DNA of 15,557 bases, from contig JAVBWK010000007.1 in NCBI GenBank assembly GCA_036677505.1, forward strand, positions 1-15,557, written 5' to 3'. The notes under the pieces are model-generated. The model searched no databases. It was given only the letters and a program-made list of their open reading frames with translations, and was not told the DNA's origin. The translations under genes were made by a program, and so were the position numbers. The stretch's first letter is position 1. Every line of letters begins with the position of its first letter. Positions 14,486-15,557 of this stretch are shown piece by piece. This DNA is from UBA2227 sp036677505. GTDB lineage: Bacteria; Bacillota_I; Bacilli_A; Erysipelotrichales; Erysipelotrichaceae.

Positions 14486-15421
14486 ATGGGTTTAGTATCT
14501 ACCAAAGAAATGTTTAAGAAAGCCTATGAAGGCGGATATGCGATCGGTGCGTTCAATGTCAATAACATGGAAATCATTCAGGCGATCGTCGAAGCGGCCA
14601 ATGAATTGAAGTCTCCGGTGATTTTGCAGGTTTCCTCTGGTGCACGGAAATACGCAAATCCGACCTATTTGAAAAAGTTAGTCGAAGCTGCCGTATTGGA
14701 AAGCGATATTCCGATTGCTTTGCACTTGGATCATGGCGACACCTTTGAATTGTGCAAGCAATGCATTGATTCCGGATTTACGTCGGTGATGATTGATGGA
14801 TCTCACTTGCCGTATGAAGAAAATATAGCTCTGACGCGCAAAGTCGTTGAATATGCTCATGCTCACGGTGTCACTGTTGAAGGCGAATTAGGGCAGTTGG
14901 CGGGTGTTGAAGATGATGTTAACGTATCGGACGAGGATGCTCATTATACTAATCCGGATCAGGTTGAAGATTTCGTAAACCGCACCGGTGTTGACTCGTT
15001 GGCGATTGCGATCGGAACCAGCCATGGTGCATTCAAATTTAAACCGGGGCAGGAGCCGAAACTTCGTTTCGACATTCTTGAGGAAATTGAACGCCGTCTG
15101 CCTGAGTTCCCAATCGTCTTGCACGGTGCTTCCAGTGTTTCGCAAGAATATGTGAAAATCATTAATGAAAATGGCGGTAAACTGGCAGATGCCATCGGTA
15201 TTCCGGAAGAAATGTTGCGTCAGGCTGCGAAATCAGCGGTTTGCAAGATTAATATCGACTCGGATTTGCGTCTGGCTATGACAGCCGGTATTCGGGAAGT
15301 ATTCAATGCCAAACCGGGATTGTTTGATCCGCGCGGTTATCTGACTCAAGGTCGTAAGTATATCAAAGAATTAGTTTCTCATAAGATCAAAACAGTTTTG
15401 GGAAGCGAAGGAAAAGCTTAA
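14486..15421 (+). CDS. fba: Class II fructose-bisphosphate aldolase
   Basis: A 311-aa zinc-dependent aldolase that splits fructose 1,6-bisphosphate into glyceraldehyde 3-phosphate and dihydroxyacetone phosphate in glycolysis. The catalytic Asp82 and zinc ligand His83 stand in LHLDHGD, the glutamate in EGELG (132-136), and further zinc ligands are His180 in GTSHGAFKF and His213 in VLHGASS; NIDSDLR near the C-terminus is also typical. Length fits the short Bacillus-type class II enzymes. The start at 14486 is preceded by AAAGGAGG at 14470-14477; the upstream GTG at 14465 is rejected because it would place that site inside the coding region. With no terminator after pyrG, it is probably co-transcribed with it. 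A tandem hairpin region follows. Confidence 0.95.
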   Translation: MGLVSTKEMFKKAYEGGYAIGAFNVNNMEIIQAIVEAANELKSPVILQVSSGARKYANPTYLKKLVEAAVLESDIPIALHLDHGDTFELCKQCIDSGFTSVMIDGSHLPYEENIALTRKVVEYAHAHGVTVEGELGQLAGVEDDVNVSDEDAHYTNPDQVEDFVNRTGVDSLAIAIGTSHGAFKFKPGQEPKLRFDILEEIERRLPEFPIVLHGASSVSQEYVKIINENGGKLADAIGIPEEMLRQAAKSAVCKINIDSDLRLAMTAGIREVFNAKPGLFDPRGYLTQGRKYIKELVSHKIKTVLGSEGKA

Positions 15422-15425
15422 TCGA

Positions 15426-15444
15426 AGTTGCCCTGTGGGCAACT
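15426..15444 (+). other. Perfect hairpin just after fba
   Basis: AGTTGCCC (15426-15433) and GGGCAACT (15437-15444) form a perfect 8-bp stem with a 3-nt loop, 4 nt past the fba stop. No U-tract follows, so it is not a terminator by itself. It may protect the 3' end of the fba message or act together with the next hairpin. Confidence 0.55.
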
Positions 15445-15460
15445 CAGACTGTAGACAAAT

Positions 15461-15503
15461 ACGGGGTTAAAAATTCATATGAATTTCTAACTCCGTTTTT
15501 CTT
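15461..15503 (+). terminator. Rho-independent terminator of pyrG-fba
   Basis: ACGGGGTTA (15461-15469) pairs with TAACTCCGT (15488-15496) with one G-U wobble. Beyond one A-C mismatch the stem continues through AAATTCAT/ATGAATTT. TTTTCTTT follows. The long stem is unusual but has a clear U-rich end. Confidence 0.75.
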
Positions 15504-15537
15504 TGGGAAAACAAGCGGCAGAGGTGATGAAACAGAG

Positions 15538-15557
15538 ATGAGATCGAAGAGTTTGAC
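15538..15557 (+). CDS. Possible start of a further gene, cut by the window edge
   Basis: ATG at 15538 opens a frame to the window end, reading MRSKSL, with AGAGGTGA at 15520-15527 as a ribosome binding site 10 nt before it. The ATG at 15527 is excluded because its frame stops after four codons. No promoter is visible between the fba terminator and this point. Too little is left to assign a function; in related genomes murA or other housekeeping genes often follow fba. Confidence 0.35.

Overview
The window looks like a chromosomal segment from a low- to mid-GC anaerobic, fermentative member of the Bacillota (Firmicutes). The evidence is strong AGGAGG-type ribosome binding sites, consensus sigma-A promoters (several with an extended -10), an RNA polymerase delta subunit gene (rpoE), the Bacillus-like order ywiB-argS-rpoE-pyrG-fba, and a pair of [FeFe]-hydrogenase genes. 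Erysipelotrichia or a related clostridial lineage is my guess and cannot be settled from the window. No phage, insertion sequence, CRISPR array, rRNA or tRNA was seen.

Layout. (1) Positions 1-148 hold two hairpins, one terminating the leftward gene that follows and one probably ending a rightward transcript from outside the window. (2) Positions 149-925, minus strand: a degenerate PfkB/ribokinase-like protein. (3) Positions 1081-5651, plus strand: a compact four-gene [FeFe]-hydrogenase module made of a monomeric ferredoxin-type hydrogenase, a thioredoxin-like [2Fe-2S] protein, a hydrogenase-like protein fused to an Fe-S domain and a PAS domain, and a SpoIIE/PP2C-type phosphatase with an unassigned C-terminal half. 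It has its own promoter and terminator, and its genes overlap or abut. (4) Positions 5745-10147: ispF, gltX, an HD-domain phosphohydrolase and an M24 aminopeptidase P, closely packed behind an extended -10 promoter and ended by a clear terminator. (5) Positions 10315-12747: ywiB (DUF1934), argS and rpoE behind a consensus promoter. (6) Positions 12754-15421: pyrG and fba, preceded by a short leader that matches the CTP-sensing reiterative-transcription attenuator known from pyrG of Bacillus. A hairpin terminator follows fba, and the first codons of another gene may begin at 15538.

The part most worth attention is the hydrogenase module. The first hydrogenase looks catalytically complete. The second keeps the H-cluster cysteines but has changed residues around them and carries PAS and phosphatase-linked signalling parts, so the set reads as a hydrogen- or redox-sensing circuit joined to a hydrogen-producing or hydrogen-consuming enzyme. 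Related clusters are known in thermophilic clostridia (hfs-type), so the architecture is not wholly new, but its signalling target and the phosphatase C-terminal domain are unexplained here. The second notable item is the pyrG leader, where promoter, GGGC start, C-rich hairpin arm and terminator can all be read directly. The remaining genes are ordinary housekeeping genes.
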